A stretch of DNA of 49,612 nucleotides. Origin: Sphingomonas sp. (lineage in GTDB: Bacteria > Pseudomonadota > Alphaproteobacteria > Sphingomonadales > Sphingomonadaceae). Each line of letters opens with the position of its first letter. Positions within the stretch are counted from its first letter, which is position 1. The translations under genes and the position numbers were made by a program. The DNA lies in assembly GCF_026460985.1 (NCBI RefSeq), contig NZ_JAPKNM010000100.1, positions 1 through 49,612 on the forward strand, in the 5' to 3' direction. A model generated the notes under the pieces. The model was given only the letters and a program-made list of their open reading frames with translations. It made no database searches and was not told where the DNA came from. This document shows positions 1 through 8,485 of the stretch, piece by piece.

Positions 1-505
1 GGATCGGCGTCTGGAACTCGGTGAAGCCCTGATCGATCATCCGGCGGCGCAGCGACGCGATGACGTTCGAGCGGAGCAGGATGTTCTTGTGGAGCCGCTC
101 GCGGCGCAGGTCGAGGAAGCGATAGCGCAGGCGGATGTCCTCGGGATATTCGGCCTCGCCGAACACCGGGAGCGGCAGCTCCTGCGCGGGGCTCTGGACG
201 GTCACCTCGGCGGCGCGGACCTCGATCTCGCCGGTCGGTAGGTTCGGGTTCACGACGCTGGCGTCGCGCGCGATGACCTTGCCTGTCACGGTCACGACCG
301 ATTCACTGCGCAACGATTCGATCACTGCGAAGGCCGGGCCGCTGACGTCGGTGACGATCTGGGTGATGCCGTAGTGGTCGCGCAGGTCGATGAAGACCAG
401 GTCGCCATGGTCGCGCTTGCGGTGCACCCAGCCCGAGAGGCGGACTTCCTCACCGACATTGGCGGCGCGGAGCTGGGCGCAGGTATGCGAGCGGTAGGCG
501 TGCAT
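1..505 (-). CDS. aspS: Aspartyl-tRNA synthetase, N-terminal part (runs off left edge)
   Basis: Partial gene. The ATG lies at 505-503 and 168 codons are visible before the window edge. The product charges tRNA-Asp (possibly also tRNA-Asn in this lineage) with aspartate in the cytoplasm. The visible N-terminus ([18 protein letters not shown]) leads into the OB-fold anticodon-binding domain with [19 protein letters not shown] (residues about 25-43). The start of the class II catalytic core follows, with [11 protein letters not shown] and, at the very edge, FTEFQTPI (motif 1 region). It lies 85 bp downstream of the FAD-oxidase gene on the same strand. It is the downstream member of that group, although a housekeeping gene probably also has its own promoter in the gap. 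Confidence 0.96.
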   Translation of the reverse strand, partial: MHAYRSHTCAQLRAANVGEEVRLSGWVHRKRDHGDLVFIDLRDHYGITQIVTDVSGPAFAVIESLRSESVVTVTGKVIARDASVVNPNLPTGEIEVRAAEVTVQSPAQELPLPVFGEAEYPEDIRLRYRFLDLRRERLHKNILLRSNVIASLRRRMIDQGFTEFQTPI

Positions 506-590
506 GATTTTCAACTTTTGCGTGAGGGATCGACAGTCGCGTGCGCTTCTCGTCAGCGCAGGCGCTTTGTCAAGCTTCGCGCCGCCGGGC

Positions 591-2126
591 TCAGATGGTC
601 AGGCCGAGATGATCGAGCGTGGCGCAGGCGAACAGCCGCCGATGCGCGAACTGGGGCAGCAGCTGGTCACGCACCGCCTTCCAGCGGACGAGATCGTCGC
701 CGAAGTCGTGCGCGACGCGCGCGGCATCGAGCTTGTTGAACTTGCCCCAATGGCGCGTGAACGGGATATGCTTCGCTTCGAGCGTCTCGAGCATGGTGAC
801 GAAGGCGCGCTCGGTGCCGCTGCCGCCCGGCCCGTCGCAATCGATTCCCGCGACATGCTCCCAGCGCGCCGGCGAGAGCAGCCCCGGCCCGCCCTTGAGG
901 AAGCGCAGCGTCATCACGGTCGATCCGCCGGCGCCGCTGAAGCCCTTGCGCATGACGTCGAACACTTCCGGAAGCCTCGAGCGCTCGCAGAACACCGATC
1001 CGGTGAACAGTTCGGCGAGCGGCCGGTGCGTCTCGGTGGTCTCGCCCCAGGTTCCGTAGACCTTGGGATCGCTGGCGGACGTCCCCTTCCCCACCCCCAG
1101 CTTCATGATCGTCTGCAGGATCCACCCGCGCGCCCAGGGGAAATTGCGCAGCAGCCAGCCGAGCATCGAGAAGGCGTCATAGGCCGCGCCAAGCTGGGCG
1201 TGCGTCGCTGCCGGATAGCCTTGGTGCCAATCCTCTCGAAACAGCAGCCGCACCACCGCCTTGCGCTTGAACGGCGCGATCGGGTTGGTGATCACCATCA
1301 CGAAATAGGGCTCCTCGTCGACGCCGTGCTTGGCGGCGAAGGCGCGGAACTCGCCGCGCGCCAGCTTGCCGAGATCCTCCTCGCTGAAATCGACCACCTG
1401 GAAAATCGGCCGCACGAGGTAGCGCGGCACGGTCTCGATCACCATCGCGGTGACCACGCCCAGCGAGCCCATCGCGACCTGCGCGGCGGCGAATGCCGCG
1501 TCGTCGCGCAGTGGCGTCGAGCCCGTGGCGGCGATGAAAGCGTCGCGCATCAGCCCGGCTGCGGGCTCGATCCAGTGGATGCCGTCGGGCGTGACGATCT
1601 GGACGGCGCGAACATGGTCCTGGATGCCGCCCGCTTCGATCACCGAGCCGTGCGTGCCGGTCGCACAGGCCCCCGCCAGCGTCTGGCCGTTGCTCGCGCC
1701 GGTCGAACGCAGGCTGCGCTGTATGTCGCATTCGAGTCGGTCGTTGATCTCGTCGATCTGCGTGCCGGCTTCCACGAGGAGCAGCGCCCCGGGATCGATC
1801 GTTGCAGTGGGCGCGAGATGCTCCGCGGCGATCCGGAAGCAGCGGTTGAAGCGCCGCGTATTGAGCATCCAGCCCTGCTGGACGATCTGGATGTTCGAAG
1901 GCGACCAGGCGCCGCCGACGGGCCGCACAGGGACCTGCTCCGCGAGTGCCTTGCGCAGCCAAAGCTGGACCGCCAGTGCTCCTTCCGCGAGGTCCTCGCG
2001 GCCGGTGGGCGCGCCGGCGCTGCGCAGCGCCCAGCGCTTGCGCAAATGCGCGCAGTCGGTCCGGTGATAGTTCCACCAGACATCGTCCTTGCCGACCTCG
2101 TTGATCGGGATCTCGATGATCGGCAT
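591..2126 (-). CDS. FAD-binding oxidoreductase, D-arabinono-1,4-lactone oxidase-like
   Basis: A 511-aa flavoprotein of the vanillyl-alcohol-oxidase/PCMH superfamily, closest in layout to aldonolactone oxidases. The N-terminal half carries the FAD-binding elements [12 protein letters not shown] and [20 protein letters not shown]. The C-terminal half has the ALO-type end with HWGKFNKL and [13 protein letters not shown] chose the ATG at 2126 because its start codon shares one base with the stop of the upstream gene (TGATG) and a GGGAGA Shine-Dalgarno lies just before it. A longer reading to 2168 would overlap that gene for no reason. The substrate cannot be read from sequence: sugar lactones and other alcohols are both possible. 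No signal peptide is seen, so it is probably cytoplasmic or held at the membrane by its small neighbour. Confidence 0.85.
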   Translation of the reverse strand: MPIIEIPINEVGKDDVWWNYHRTDCAHLRKRWALRSAGAPTGREDLAEGALAVQLWLRKALAEQVPVRPVGGAWSPSNIQIVQQGWMLNTRRFNRCFRIAAEHLAPTATIDPGALLLVEAGTQIDEINDRLECDIQRSLRSTGASNGQTLAGACATGTHGSVIEAGGIQDHVRAVQIVTPDGIHWIEPAAGLMRDAFIAATGSTPLRDDAAFAAAQVAMGSLGVVTAMVIETVPRYLVRPIFQVVDFSEEDLGKLARGEFRAFAAKHGVDEEPYFVMVITNPIAPFKRKAVVRLLFREDWHQGYPAATHAQLGAAYDAFSMLGWLLRNFPWARGWILQTIMKLGVGKGTSASDPKVYGTWGETTETHRPLAELFTGSVFCERSRLPEVFDVMRKGFSGAGGSTVMTLRFLKGGPGLLSPARWEHVAGIDCDGPGGSGTERAFVTMLETLEAKHIPFTRHWGKFNKLDAARVAHDFGDDLVRWKAVRDQLLPQFAHRRLFACATLDHLGLTI

Positions 2127-2452
2127 CACGCGTCTCCCAGCGGATGCTGGCCGGCATTGCCGCGCCACGAGACGCTGACGCGCCGCACGAAGCCGAAGGT
2201 GACGATCGACAGCAGCATCTGCGCGCGCGTCGCGTAGAGGCGTATGTCGGCGAAGCCTTCCCCCGCCACTTCGGCCTTGAAGCTGCGGCTGCTCTCGCTT
2301 GCGAAGCCCCAGCCGAGGATGGTGATCACCACGGTCTGGTCATCGAGCGGGCGCGGGTTTTCAATCGACAGGTAATAATCGGCCGTGCCGGCGAGAAACT
2401 GTCCCACGACGACGAGCGCCGCGGCAATAGCGATGACGCACGCGATAGACAT
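2126..2452 (-). CDS. Small membrane-anchored protein coupled to the FAD oxidase
   Basis: A 108-aa protein with one N-terminal hydrophobic segment (residues about 2-22, IACVIAIAAALVVVGQFLAG), which is either a signal anchor or an uncleaved signal peptide. A soluble domain of about 80 residues follows. Its end (QMLLSIVTFGFVRRVSVSWRG) recalls the T-x-G-[IF] pattern at the C-terminus of Bor-like envelope proteins, but it lacks their terminal cysteine, so this is only a resemblance. The stop codon overlaps the ATG of the downstream FAD oxidase (TGATG), which implies coupled translation and possibly a shared membrane complex. I do not recognise the family with certainty. Confidence 0.7.
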   Translation of the reverse strand: MSIACVIAIAAALVVVGQFLAGTADYYLSIENPRPLDDQTVVITILGWGFASESSRSFKAEVAGEGFADIRLYATRAQMLLSIVTFGFVRRVSVSWRGNAGQHPLGDA

Positions 2453-2498
2453 GGATCGGCCCTCCCCTCGAACGATATGCTCGCACCTGAGTCAGAAC

Positions 2499-2546
2499 CT
2501 TGCTGATATTCGGGCGTCAGCGGCGCCCCACCTTGATATCAGCAAG
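2499..2546. promoter_or_regulatory. Inverted repeat in divergent promoter region
   Basis: A perfect 11-bp inverted repeat, CTTGCTGATAT (2499-2509) and ATATCAGCAAG (2536-2546), is separated by 26 bp. It lies in the 271-bp gap between the divergent membrane-protein gene (start 2452) and rnd (start 2724). The gap is more A+T-rich than its surroundings. The repeat could be a two-site operator or an RNA hairpin in a leader. No T-run follows, so a terminator is unlikely. I see no other clear element in the gap. Confidence 0.4.
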
Positions 2547-2723
2547 CGGCGTCTTTGTCATCGTGAACCGATGGACCCGCACGCTCCAATCTTCGCTTTA
2601 AATCCAATGTTCTGGCTTCGCTTTGCCGAAGATGCGATCGGGAATGCAGAAAAACGCACCGATATTCGCACGAGGCCGCACGCCCTCTTTGTCAACGCGC
2701 TCTGGTGGCGCTATGGGCCCCCG

Positions 2724-3899
2724 ATGCATATCCATGGCCTGATCGAGGACTCCGCCGCCCTCGCCAATCTCTGCTCCCGCTTCGCGAACAAGCCGTACAT
2801 CTGCGTGGACACCGAGTTCATGCGCGAGAACAGCTATTGGCCCGAGCTCTGCCTGATCCAGATCGCCGACGACGAGGAAGCCGCGGCGATCGATCCGATG
2901 GGTGGAATCGACATGCAGCCCTTGCTCGACCTGCTCGTCGACAATGAGGACGTGCTCAAGGTCTTCCACGCCGGCGGCCAGGACATCGAGATCGTCTACA
3001 ACCTCACCGGCAAGACGCCCCACCCGCTGTTCGACACCCAAGTCGCGGCGATGGCGCTCGGCCAGGGCGAACAGATCGGCTATTCTAACCTCGTCGACAC
3101 CTATCTCGGCATCACCGTCGACAAGGGCGCGCGTTTCACCGACTGGAGCCGCCGCCCGCTCGACAAGCGCCAGATCGATTACGCGATCTGCGACGTCACC
3201 TATCTCTCGCAGATATTCCCCAAGATGCTCGACAAGCTGCGCAAGACCGGGCGCGGCGCCTGGCTCGACCAGGAGATGGAGCGGCTCGCCGATCCCGAGA
3301 ACTACCGCAACGATCCCGATCAGGCATGGCAGCGCGTCCGCGTCTCCAGCCGCAAGCCCGAGGTGCTCGGGCGCCTGAAGGCGCTGGGGCGGTGGCGCGA
3401 GCTCGAGGCGCAGGGCAAGGACCTGCCGCGCGGCCGCATCATCAAGGACGAGACGCTTGCCGACCTCGCCGGCAACCCGCCGCGCAAGCAGGCCGATCTC
3501 GCCCGGGTCCGCGGCCTCTCCCCAGCCTGGGGCGGCAACGATATCGGCGGGCGACTGATGGCGGCGATCGAGGGCGCCAAGCCGATGTCCGCCGCCGAGC
3601 TGCCCCCGCGCGACGATCGCAAGCCTGCGCTGGGCAAGGACGGCGCGCTCGTCGCCGACCTGCTCAAGCTGCTGCTCAAGATCCGCGCCAAGGAGATCAA
3701 CGTCGCCGCGCGGCTGCTCGCCCGCTCGGACGATCTCGAAGCCCTCGCGGCCGGCGTGCGCGAGGATCTTTCGATCCTCGAGGGCTGGCGCTTCGAGCAG
3801 TTCGGCCGCGACGCGCTGCAGTTGGTCGAGGGTCAGCTTGGGTTCACCGTCCGAAATGGTAAGCTCAAGATGACCCGAACCGAGGAGCCGTCGTCATGA
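2724..3899 (+). CDS. rnd: Ribonuclease D
   Basis: A 391-aa 3'-5' exoribonuclease of the DEDDy family that trims the 3' ends of structured RNAs and tRNA precursors. The exonuclease domain has DTEF (motif I, residues about 30-33), FHAGGQDIEIVYN (motif II), DTQVAAMALG, and DYAICDVTYL (motif III, with the Y-x3-D of DEDDy enzymes). An HRDC region follows (RVSSRKPEVLGRLKALGRWR), then a C-terminal helical part. The reading frame is open upstream as far as 2385, but homologues begin at MHIHGLIEDS, so I placed the start at 2724. The Shine-Dalgarno there is weak. Its stop overlaps the ATG of the next gene (ATGA). Confidence 0.93.
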   Translation: MHIHGLIEDSAALANLCSRFANKPYICVDTEFMRENSYWPELCLIQIADDEEAAAIDPMGGIDMQPLLDLLVDNEDVLKVFHAGGQDIEIVYNLTGKTPHPLFDTQVAAMALGQGEQIGYSNLVDTYLGITVDKGARFTDWSRRPLDKRQIDYAICDVTYLSQIFPKMLDKLRKTGRGAWLDQEMERLADPENYRNDPDQAWQRVRVSSRKPEVLGRLKALGRWRELEAQGKDLPRGRIIKDETLADLAGNPPRKQADLARVRGLSPAWGGNDIGGRLMAAIEGAKPMSAAELPPRDDRKPALGKDGALVADLLKLLLKIRAKEINVAARLLARSDDLEALAAGVREDLSILEGWRFEQFGRDALQLVEGQLGFTVRNGKLKMTRTEEPSS

Positions 3900-4186
3900 T
3901 CCGCCTCGCTTTTCCGCTAGCCTTGCTCGCCACCGGCGGGTGCCAGCAGCCTTCCGCGCCCGAACCCACGCCGCCCCCACCGGGCAAGTGCGTCGCCGAC
4001 GGCCTAGCCGGCCTGACCGGCAAGACCAAAAGCGAAGCCGTGACCAAGGAGGCGCTGCGGCTGTCCGGCGCCAAGACGATCCGCTGGATCGCGCCGGGGA
4101 TGGCGGTGACGATGGACTATCGCGAGGACCGGCTGAACCTCGACACCGACGAAAAGGGCAAGATCGTCCGCGCGCATTGCGGGTGA
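3896..4186 (+). CDS. Lipoprotein with peptidase inhibitor I78-like domain
   Basis: A 96-aa exported protein. The N-terminus (MIRLAFPLALLATGGC) is a lipoprotein signal with the lipid-attachment cysteine at residue 16. A Pro-rich linker follows (PEPTPPPPGK). The C-terminal 65 residues match the I78 inhibitor pattern: IRWIAPGMAVTMDYREDRLN then a D-x-x-G-x-I stretch ending in CG. This family is compact and potato-inhibitor-like; its members are thought to block serine peptidases, but many are uncharacterised. It overlaps rnd by four bases (ATGA) and faces ppx tail-to-tail with a 7-bp gap. Confidence 0.78.
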   Translation: MIRLAFPLALLATGGCQQPSAPEPTPPPPGKCVADGLAGLTGKTKSEAVTKEALRLSGAKTIRWIAPGMAVTMDYREDRLNLDTDEKGKIVRAHCG

Positions 4187-4193
4187 GCCGCCG

Positions 4194-5687
4194 CTAGACT
4201 TCCAGCACCGGCTCCCTGCCGAACGCTACCGCCAACGCCTTGTGGCGCTTCTCGACCGCCTCGCCGTAGAGCGCCTCGTCGTGCGGCTGGAGCGAGAGCG
4301 CCAGCGTTCCGTCCTCGAGCGCCACGTGCGAGCGCCGGAGCGGTGCCGCAACGCCGCCGCTCAGCCGCTGCCCGAGCCGGATCGCGAGCCCCCAGCGCCG
4401 CGCATGCGCCAGCGCTTCGGCATCCGCGAGGCTCTCCAGCGGCTCGGGGCAGCCGAGCCCGCCGCCGAGTGCAGTGTACAGCGCCTGGGCGAGCACCGCC
4501 CGTCCCGCCGAGTCGATCGCCACCCAATTGCCGTGCAGCGCGATCTCCATGCCGCGCTCAGCGCGGAACTCCGGGTTGGCACGCCAGCCGACATCGGCGA
4601 GCAGGCAGGCGGTGTGGCGCAGCCGGGCAAGCTCGGGCGCGTCGTTGAACAGGGGGGCGATCCAGGCGTCGATCACGTCGCCATGCTCGGGGAAGCGGCC
4701 CGAGCGTTCGCCCTCGTCGCGCGCCGCGGCGATGAGCGGGTCCTCGCGCCGCTGCTCGGCGCTGAGCCGCTGGTAGAGCAACCCTTCGCGCAGCCCATAG
4801 GCCGAGACCACGCCGCCGCTGCTCCCTAGATGCTTGAGCACGCTGAGCAGCAGCGCGGTCGCATCGGGCAGCGTCGGGATGCGCGCGCCCGAAATGTCCG
4901 GGATCGCCTTCAACTCGGCGCGGGGCATATCGGCGAGGAGCCGCTGGAGCTCGCCGATATGATCGAGTGGGATCGGATATTGCTGCACCACCGGCAGCGG
5001 ATAGCCGGTGCGGTGCATGTCGAGCCGCGCGAGCGCGCGCCAGGAGCCGCCGACCAGATAGAGCGGTAGTCCTTTGCCGCGCCCGCTCCAGCCCGATTCG
5101 GCGAACAGCTTTGCCACGCGCCGGTCGAGCGCCCCCTTGCCCTCGGCACGGATCACGCCGAGCCGCAGCACGCCGAGCGGGAAGGACACGCGATCGGTGA
5201 CCGTGCCCGCGACGACGCGCACCAGTTCCAGGCTGCCGCCGCCCAGGTCGCCGACGACGCCGTCCGCCTCGGGAATGCCCGAAAGCACGCCCAGGCCCGA
5301 AGCGGTCGCCTCCTCCATGCCGGAGAGCAGCTCGACCTCGAGCCCGAGCGCTTCGGCCGCGCGGATCAGCTCGCCGCCATTGGACGCGTCGCGCACCGCC
5401 GCGGTCGCCACAGTGCGGAGTTCGGTGACCCGCATCTCGCGCGCGAGCGCGCCGAACCGCGCCAGCGCCGAACGCGCCCGTGCCAGCCCGGCCTTGTCGA
5501 TCGCGCCTGTCTCGCTCAGCGAGCGCCCCAGCCCCGCCATCACCTTTTCGTTGAACAGCACCGCGGGCAGCCGCGCCGCGCCCTCATAGACCACGAGACG
5601 CACCGAGTTCGATCCGATGTCGATGATCGCGGTGCGCGCCTTGGCCGGCGCGGCCCGTTGCTCCGACTTGCGGAGGAGCGTCGCCAT
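4194..5687 (-). CDS. ppx: Exopolyphosphatase / GppA-family phosphatase
   Basis: A 497-aa Ppx/GppA enzyme that releases phosphate from polyphosphate and may also act on pppGpp. The ASKHA-type phosphate-binding loops are visible as DIGSNS (residues 23-28) and GDLGGGSLEL (about 146-155). The catalytic-region acid is in SGMEEA (about 122-127). A C-terminal helical HD-like domain follows, with ACLLADVGWRANPEFRAERG and LHGNWVAID. It lies four bases after ppk in the same direction, so synthesis and breakdown of polyphosphate are co-expressed. The ATG at 5687 sits directly after the ppk stop. Ppx and GppA activities cannot be separated from sequence alone. Confidence 0.92.
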   Translation of the reverse strand: MATLLRKSEQRAAPAKARTAIIDIGSNSVRLVVYEGAARLPAVLFNEKVMAGLGRSLSETGAIDKAGLARARSALARFGALAREMRVTELRTVATAAVRDASNGGELIRAAEALGLEVELLSGMEEATASGLGVLSGIPEADGVVGDLGGGSLELVRVVAGTVTDRVSFPLGVLRLGVIRAEGKGALDRRVAKLFAESGWSGRGKGLPLYLVGGSWRALARLDMHRTGYPLPVVQQYPIPLDHIGELQRLLADMPRAELKAIPDISGARIPTLPDATALLLSVLKHLGSSGGVVSAYGLREGLLYQRLSAEQRREDPLIAAARDEGERSGRFPEHGDVIDAWIAPLFNDAPELARLRHTACLLADVGWRANPEFRAERGMEIALHGNWVAIDSAGRAVLAQALYTALGGGLGCPEPLESLADAEALAHARRWGLAIRLGQRLSGGVAAPLRRSHVALEDGTLALSLQPHDEALYGEAVEKRHKALAVAFGREPVLEV

Positions 5688-5691
5688 GGGC

Positions 5692-7875
5692 TCAGCTCTC
5701 CTTCTTCGGCGCGCGCCGCCGCTTGAGCGACAGCTTGGGTACCGGCTTGCGCTTGGCGAGCGCGGCGCCGCGCCCGGAAAGCGACGGGTTGGTCATGAAA
5801 TAGCGGTGCAGGTTGAACGGTTCGGCCCCGGGCTCGGCGCGGATATAGCGACCGTCGGGCTGGAGTTGCCAGCTCTGCTCGTCATCGAGCAGGTTCGCCA
5901 CCATCACCTGGTCGAGCACCTGGTCGTGCACCGTCTTGTTGAGGATCGGTAGCATGAACTCGACGCGACGATCGAAGTTGCGCGGCATCCAGTCGGCCGA
6001 GGAGATGAACAGCTTGGCGCCGTCGCTCGGCAGCCCCTTGCCGTTGCCGAAGGCCCAGATGCGGCTGTGCTCGAGGAAGCGCCCGACGATCGACTTGACG
6101 CGGATATTCTCGGAAAGCCCGGGCACGCCGGGGCGCAGGCAGCAGATGCCGCGAATGATCAGGTCGATCTCCACCCCGGCGGCGCTCGCTTCGTAGAGCT
6201 TCTCGATCACCGCCGGATCGACGATCGAGTTCATCTTCGCCCAGATCGCGCCGGGCCGCCCCGCGCTCGCATGGCCGATCTCTGCATCGATCAGCGCTAC
6301 CAGCTGGTTGCGCAGGTCGCGCGGGCTGATGGCGAGCAGCTCGAGCCCCGCCGGCTCGACATAGCCGGTGACGTAGTTGAAGATCTGCGCCGCATCGCGC
6401 CCCACGCGCGGATCGGCGGTGAAGAAGCTGAGGTCGGTGTAGATGCGCGCGGTGATCGGGTGGTAGTTGCCCGTCCCGAAGTGGCAATAGGTGCGATAGG
6501 CATTGCCCTCGCGCCGCACGACCATCGATACCTTGGCGTGCGTCTTCCAGTCGATGAAGCCGTAGACGACCTGCACCCCGGCGCGCTCGAGCGCGGTCGC
6601 CCAATAGAGGTTCTGCTCTTCGTCGAAGCGTGCCTTCAATTCGACGACAGCGGTCACCGACTTGCCCGCCTCCGCTGCCGCGATCAGCGCGTTGATCACC
6701 GCGGGCTGCTTGCCTGCGCGGTAGAGCGTCTGCTTGATCGCGACGACGTCGGGGTCGCTCGCCGCCTGCCCCAGGAAGGATAGCACGACGTCGAACGTCT
6801 CGTATGGGTGGTGGACGACGATGTCCTTGGCGCGGATCGCGGCGAAGCAATCGCCGCCATATTCGCGGATCCGCTCCGGGAAGCGCGGCGAATAGGGCGT
6901 GAACTTGAGGTCAGGCCGGTCCTCGTCGACCAGCTTCGAAAGATCGCCGATGCCGATGAATCCGCCGGTCTCGGTGAGCAGCGCCTCGGAGCCGCCGAGC
7001 TCTTCCTTGAGCACCGCTTCGAGGTCTGGGGCGATGCCCTCTTCCATCTCGAGACGGATCACGCGCCCCCGGCGGCGGCGCTTGATCGCCGAGCGGAAGG
7101 TGAGGACGAGATCCTCGGCCTCTTCCTCGATCTCGATGTCGCTGTCGCGCAGCACCCGGAACGCCGCCGATCCGAGTACGTCGTAACCGGGGAAGAGCAG
7201 ATGCGTGAAGCGCTTGAGCAGCACCTCCACCGCCACGTAGCGCGCCGGATTGCCGGGCAGGCGGACGAAGCGCGGCATCGTCGTCGGCAGCAGCACGAGC
7301 TCGCGGATCGGCTCGCGGTCCGATCGCCGGACGAGATCGAAGATCACGCTCGATCCCTGGTTCGGGATGAACGGGAACGGGTGCGCCGGATCGAGCGCCT
7401 GCGGGGTGAGGATCGGGAAGATCTGCTCGCGGAAATGGTTCTCGAGCCAGGCCTCGGTCTTGCCTTCGATCTCGCCGGATTCGAGGACGTGGATGCCCAC
7501 CTCCCCCAATTGAACGCGGATGTCGTGCCACACGCTCTGCTGGCTGTCGGCGAGGATCTCGGCCTCGTCGGAGATCGCGGCGAGCTGCTGGCCGGGGGTG
7601 AGACCGTCGGCCGAATGCGCCTCGATGCGCTGGAGCTGCTGGCCCATCAGGCCGGCGACGCGCACCATGAAGAACTCGTCGAAGTTCGAGCCTGAGATCG
7701 AGAGGAAGCGCAGCCGCTCGAGCAGCGGATGCGCGGGGTTGCACGCCTCCTCCATCACGCGGCGGTTGAAGGCGAGCCAGCTCAGCTCGCGATTGAAATA
7801 ACGCTTATCCGGCCCGGCCGGTTGATCGGTCATCGAAACGCCCTCTGCGACCTGTTCTACTGCTGTCTTGGTCAT
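5692..7875 (-). CDS. ppk: Polyphosphate kinase 1
   Basis: A 727-aa PPK1 that reversibly polymerises the gamma phosphate of ATP into polyphosphate. The N-domain begins RYFNRELSWLAFNRRV (residues about 25-40). The head domain has PILTPQALDPAHPFPF, and the catalytic C-domains carry the HAK motif (His446, the likely phosphorylated histidine) and HFGTGNYHPITARIYTD. Length is normal for the family. I kept the ATG at 7875, which is preceded by an AGGG and the hdaA stop; a second ATG at 7833 is possible. It is third in the unit DUF2066-hdaA-ppk-ppx, starting four bases after the hdaA stop. Confidence 0.96.
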   Translation of the reverse strand: MTKTAVEQVAEGVSMTDQPAGPDKRYFNRELSWLAFNRRVMEEACNPAHPLLERLRFLSISGSNFDEFFMVRVAGLMGQQLQRIEAHSADGLTPGQQLAAISDEAEILADSQQSVWHDIRVQLGEVGIHVLESGEIEGKTEAWLENHFREQIFPILTPQALDPAHPFPFIPNQGSSVIFDLVRRSDREPIRELVLLPTTMPRFVRLPGNPARYVAVEVLLKRFTHLLFPGYDVLGSAAFRVLRDSDIEIEEEAEDLVLTFRSAIKRRRRGRVIRLEMEEGIAPDLEAVLKEELGGSEALLTETGGFIGIGDLSKLVDEDRPDLKFTPYSPRFPERIREYGGDCFAAIRAKDIVVHHPYETFDVVLSFLGQAASDPDVVAIKQTLYRAGKQPAVINALIAAAEAGKSVTAVVELKARFDEEQNLYWATALERAGVQVVYGFIDWKTHAKVSMVVRREGNAYRTYCHFGTGNYHPITARIYTDLSFFTADPRVGRDAAQIFNYVTGYVEPAGLELLAISPRDLRNQLVALIDAEIGHASAGRPGAIWAKMNSIVDPAVIEKLYEASAAGVEIDLIIRGICCLRPGVPGLSENIRVKSIVGRFLEHSRIWAFGNGKGLPSDGAKLFISSADWMPRNFDRRVEFMLPILNKTVHDQVLDQVMVANLLDDEQSWQLQPDGRYIRAEPGAEPFNLHRYFMTNPSLSGRGAALAKRKPVPKLSLKRRRAPKKES

Positions 7876-7879
7876 CGCC

Positions 7880-8485
7880 CTAGGGTTCGTCCGTTTCGGT
7901 TATGAGACCATTTGCCGCGAGCACGGCGCGCACCGCCGGGATCGACAACCGGTCGCCCGCTTCCGATTCGAGCGCATCGGCAACGCGCAGGATGGCCACA
8001 TGGCTGCGCTCGATCCTTTTTGCCAGCCAGGCGACCAGATCGGGCCTGGCATGGAGCAGATGCCGTTCGAAGGCGTGTTCGATCAGCTGTGGCATCAGCA
8101 CGTCGTCGGGAGGTCCGATCTCGAGCAGCGGAGAAGCGGCCAGCCGCGAGCGCAGGTCGGGCAGCTTGACGTCCCAGGCCGGCGGCGCGGCCTCGGCGAC
8201 GATCAGCAGCGGGCGGCGTTCCTGCTGCGCCTGGTTCCAGGCGTGGAAGACGTCGGCCTCGCGCGCGCGATCGGCATCGTCGAAGATGCGCCCGCCGCTC
8301 TTCGCGGCGAACACCCGCGCGAGCAGGCTGCGGCCCGATTTGCGCGGGCCCGTCAGCAGCGCCGACATCACCGGCCAGGTCGCCCAATGCTCGAGCTGGT
8401 GCACCGCGCGCGCGTTCGATTCGCCGACAAGGAACTCCGTCTCGCACGCGTCGGGCAGGCCGAGCGGCAGGCGCAGCTGGCTCAT
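7880..8485 (-). CDS. hdaA: HdaA/Hda-like DnaA regulatory protein
   Basis: A 201-aa truncated DnaA-like AAA+ protein. Its second to eighth residues contain QLRLPL (residues 3-8), the type of beta-clamp-binding motif found at the N-terminus of Hda. The rest is a degenerate AAA+ core: LLTGPRKSGRSLLARVFA replaces a normal Walker A, followed by LLIVAEAA and a helical lid with RSHVAILRVADALE. By family knowledge it binds the clamp and stimulates ATP hydrolysis on DnaA, limiting re-initiation. It overlaps the upstream DUF2066 gene by four bases (ATGA) and precedes ppk by four bases, so it is translated from the same message. Confidence 0.9.
   Translation of the reverse strand: MSQLRLPLGLPDACETEFLVGESNARAVHQLEHWATWPVMSALLTGPRKSGRSLLARVFAAKSGGRIFDDADRAREADVFHAWNQAQQERRPLLIVAEAAPPAWDVKLPDLRSRLAASPLLEIGPPDDVLMPQLIEHAFERHLLHARPDLVAWLAKRIERSHVAILRVADALESEAGDRLSIPAVRAVLAANGLITETDEP

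Noticed and set aside
504..2237. A 577-codon plus-strand open frame opposite the FAD oxidase
   Set aside because: Its product is Arg/His/Asp-biased with no recognisable motif, and the minus frame has the FAD-binding signatures.
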